Assembly (NCBI GenBank): GCA_041481485.1
Contig: JBGPBY010000346.1
Location: 1 to 7,984 of the forward strand
Length of the DNA stretch: 7,984 nucleotides
Origin: JBGPBY01 sp041481485
Lineage (GTDB): Bacteria > Acidobacteriota > Terriglobia > 20CM-2-55-15
Direction of reading: 5' to 3'
Both the position numbers and the translations under genes were made by a program. Positions 6,177 through 7,984 of the stretch are shown here, one piece after another (the first letter of the stretch is position 1; each line of letters starts with the position of its first letter). The notes below the pieces were generated by a model that was given only the letters and a program-made list of their open reading frames with translations, was not told the origin of the DNA and made no database searches.

Positions 6177-7100
6177 ATGAGAAAAAAATCGAAGAGACGA
6201 AAGATCGGGCGGCAGAAAACAAGATTGGGCCTCCCAGATCTTGATCAATCGAAGTCGGCTGTGATTGGAAGCCTCCGATCGCCGGAGTCACAGCGTGGCT
6301 ACCGGCACGCCATTGACGAATTTATTGAGTGGTATTGTTCGGAGCCAAGGCTTTCGTTCAATCGCACTGTCGTATTGCGGTACCGAAACCATTTAGAATC
6401 CCGCTATCTGGCTCCAGGCACAATCAACGTTCGACTCGCCGCGGTAAGAAGACTGGCTTACGAAGCGTCGGATGCCGGTTTGCTTAGTCCCGAACTCGCT
6501 GCGGGCATCCGGCGTGTGAAGGGACTCAAAAAGCTGGGAGTCCGGTTGGGAAATTGGTTATCGCCAAAGGATGCGCGCGCATTATGGCAATCTCCCGACA
6601 AAGAGACGGTCAAAGGAAAACGAGACCGTGCGATTATCGCTGTCCTGCTGGGCTGTGGTCTCCGACGACGAGAATTGGCCGACCTCAATTTCGACCAACT
6701 TCAGCGTCGTGAGGACCGTTGGGCCATCGTGGATCTTGTCGGCAAAGGTGGCCACGTCAGGACGGTCCCAGTGCCAGATTGGGTGAAGCAATTCCTGGAC
6801 GAATGGTTTTCAGCGGCTGAAATTGGGACGGGCAAGTTGTTCCGGTGCGTGTGCCGCGCGGGAACCGTCTGGGGCGACGGAATGACTGAGAAAGTGGTCT
6901 GGCACGTCGTTAAGATGCACGCGAAAAAATTGGAGATTCCGAAGCTCGCGCCTCACGATTTGAGGAGGTCGTGCGCCCGGTTCTGTCACTCGGCGGGCGG
7001 CGAATTGGAGCAGATCCAATTTCTTTTGGGGCACGTTTCGGTGCAGACAACGGAGCGCTATTATGCGCAGACACCTGATATGTGCAGTAAGCAGATCTGA
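6177..7100 (+). CDS. Phage-integrase-family tyrosine recombinase
   Basis: Predicted 307-residue site-specific recombinase, cutting DNA through a 3'-phosphotyrosine. A very basic N-terminus (MRKKSKRRK) precedes a SAM-like core-binding domain (about 36-115: SPESQRGYRHAIDEFIEWY ... GTINVRLAAVRRLAYEA) and the catalytic domain (about 125-300). All expected catalytic residues are present: Arg163 in GCGLRRRELADL, Lys190 in VGKGGHVRTVPV, His260 and Arg263 in HDLRR, His286 in LLGHVSVQTTERYY, and Tyr295 as nucleophile. It looks catalytically intact. The tail after Tyr295 is short and unusual (YAQTPDMCSKQI) against relatives I recall, which carry a further 20 or so residues ending in a basic helix. Such genes occur as dispersed singletons in Acidobacteriota, often without an obvious element. 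It lies 165 bp from the divergent secreted-protein start and tail to tail with the second recombinase. Confidence 0.88.
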   Translation: MRKKSKRRKIGRQKTRLGLPDLDQSKSAVIGSLRSPESQRGYRHAIDEFIEWYCSEPRLSFNRTVVLRYRNHLESRYLAPGTINVRLAAVRRLAYEASDAGLLSPELAAGIRRVKGLKKLGVRLGNWLSPKDARALWQSPDKETVKGKRDRAIIAVLLGCGLRRRELADLNFDQLQRREDRWAIVDLVGKGGHVRTVPVPDWVKQFLDEWFSAAEIGTGKLFRCVCRAGTVWGDGMTEKVVWHVVKMHAKKLEIPKLAPHDLRRSCARFCHSAGGELEQIQFLLGHVSVQTTERYYAQTPDMCSKQI

Positions 7101-7136
7101 GTGCTGATCGCAAAGCGATGCACATTGGTTTGACTC

Positions 7137-7165
7137 AACATAATATCCCGCCTGAGTTTGGCGGA
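7137..7165. repeat. Hairpin with dif-like half-site, candidate recombinase site
   Basis: AACATAATAT (7137-7146) is identical to ten bases within the XerD-side half of E. coli dif. It abuts a hairpin CCGCC-TGAGTTT-GGCGG (7148-7164), extendable by AT pairing with one bulged G. The site lies just beyond the 3' end of the minus-strand recombinase, where a trio element's terminal site would be expected. That it is bound or cut is inference only. Confidence 0.3.
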
Positions 7166-7206
7166 TCCCGGTTCGGACAAGTCATGCGCCGGTGTCCTCT
7201 CAAGAG

Positions 7207-7984
7207 TTACAAAGAACGGAGCCAGTCAAGAAGATCCTTGTTCTGCTGCCAGGACGGAATGGTGCGAACGGGCGAAGGATCGCTCATTTTTTCAAGCGCG
7301 TTTCGTTTCATTTCGAGATTTGCCCTCGCGTAAATTTGAGTTGTTTTGACATCGACGTGACCCAGGAAATCCCGAATCATGTCAAGCGAGATTCCGCTCT
7401 GTAGGAGGTGCATTCCTTTCGCGTGCCGAAGGGTATGTGGACTCACCGTCCGGTTGAGGGCTGGAAGTTTGCTTCGTGCTCTGACGAGATACTTTTTGAG
7501 AATGTAACGGATTCCCGAACGTGACAGGCGTTGACTGCGAGCGTTTTGGAAAAGAGGCTCGTCGAACTGTTCGGAACGATCGAGGTGGTTTTCCTGTAAG
7601 TGGTCGCGTAGAAGCTGGACCGTGTTGTGCATCAAAGGTACAGCGCGCATCTTGCGACCCTTTCCCAGAAGGCGCAACTGCGCCGGTGGATCCAATCGCA
7701 CATCTCCAACTGAAAGATCGATCAACTCCTGAACACGCGCTCCCGTGTCGTAGAGGACACTCAGTAAAACGGCATCTCTACGACCGTCTGAGGTCCGCAG
7801 GTCTGGCTGCGCCAGAATCTCAGCCAGTTCTTCCTTCGAAAGGTATCCGACCGTTGGGTGAGCGTGCCGCCGCAGGGGAATCGCAAGGATTTTTTGGCAG
7901 TGAAGCATGTGGGCTGGTTCCTCGGCCTGAACATATCGGAAGAATGCGTGCAAAGTCGCAAGCCGATGGTTGAGGTGGTCCCCA
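7207..7984 (-). CDS. Tyrosine recombinase, RIT third-gene-like; 5' end outside the window
   Basis: The frame is open from the right edge and no start is seen, so the gene is partial. About 258 residues are visible, and roughly 70 are probably missing at the N-terminus if the family length of about 330 applies. The visible start NHRLATLHAFFRYVQAEEPA is the end of the core-binding domain and matches the 'RNARLAAIHSFFRY' block of trio third recombinases, followed by QKILAIPLRR. Numbered from the codon at 7953, the catalytic set is complete: Arg73 (YDTGARVQELIDL), Lys98 (LLGKGRKMRAVPL), His173 and Arg176 (SPHTLRH), His199 and Tyr208 (LGHVDVKTTQIYARA). The C-terminal SWQQNKDLLDWLRSL is also characteristic. 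A TTG at 7953 could be taken as a start, but it would cut off half of the DNA-binding domain and has no ribosome site. The stop (TAA) is 107 bp from the stop of the opposing integrase. XerC/XerD-like housekeeping function is unlikely, given the trio-type features. Confidence 0.85.
   Translation of the reverse strand, partial: GDHLNHRLATLHAFFRYVQAEEPAHMLHCQKILAIPLRRHAHPTVGYLSKEELAEILAQPDLRTSDGRRDAVLLSVLYDTGARVQELIDLSVGDVRLDPPAQLRLLGKGRKMRAVPLMHNTVQLLRDHLQENHLDRSEQFDEPLFQNARSQRLSRSGIRYILKKYLVRARSKLPALNRTVSPHTLRHAKGMHLLQSGISLDMIRDFLGHVDVKTTQIYARANLEMKRNALEKMSDPSPVRTIPSWQQNKDLLDWLRSL

Larger units (their letters stand above)
7105..7984 (-). mobile_element. Putative recombinase-in-trio (RIT)-like element, left end only
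   Basis: The second recombinase resembles the third and last protein of RIT-type trios, in which three tyrosine recombinase genes overlap head to tail between terminal inverted repeats. Here its 3' end faces a short non-coding strip with a hairpin, as expected at an element's edge. The first two genes would be to the right of the window, so neither the trio nor the outer repeat can be confirmed. The left boundary is approximate. A lone relic of a trio is equally possible. Confidence 0.4.

Overview
The window reads as chromosomal DNA of a soil-type Acidobacteriota, perhaps of the Solibacter/Bryobacter group. This rests on the gene mix (a secreted YVTN propeller, small secreted carboxypeptidase-regulatory-like proteins, a two-gene ABC-2-like exporter, scattered tyrosine recombinases) and moderate to high GC with AGGAG-type ribosome sites. 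It is an inference from gene content; there is no rRNA or other marker gene in the window.

Layout. Positions 76-771 (minus) encode a secreted YVTN beta-propeller protein that stops after about four and a half blades. It is divergent from 901-1803 (plus), a secreted protein of three Ig-like carboxypeptidase-regulatory repeats. Next come a RimJ/RimL-type GNAT acetyltransferase (1966-2538) and a tight two-gene unit: an ABC ATPase (2586-3335) and, 8 bp on, its 12-helix permease of the putative ABC exporter family (3344-4960). A 340-bp gene-free stretch (4961-5300) contains a GC-rich hairpin and a palindromic motif.

The right part looks accessory. Positions 5301-6011 (minus) encode an AT-richer secreted protein with one carboxypeptidase-regulatory domain and an unrecognised C-terminal region. 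It is divergent from a phage-integrase-family tyrosine recombinase (6177-7100, plus). Tail to tail with that lies a second, unrelated tyrosine recombinase (7207 to beyond the right edge, minus). The second one resembles the third protein of recombinase-in-trio (RIT) elements, so the other two recombinases are predicted just beyond position 7984. The 107 bp between the two recombinases hold a hairpin and a dif-like half-site that may belong to the element's end.

Functionally, only the ABC ATPase and permease clearly work together. The other genes are single units. I found no clear evidence of a complete undescribed system. The best leads are the RIT-like element end, the odd C-terminal tail of the neighbouring integrase, and the AT-rich orphan secreted protein beside them.
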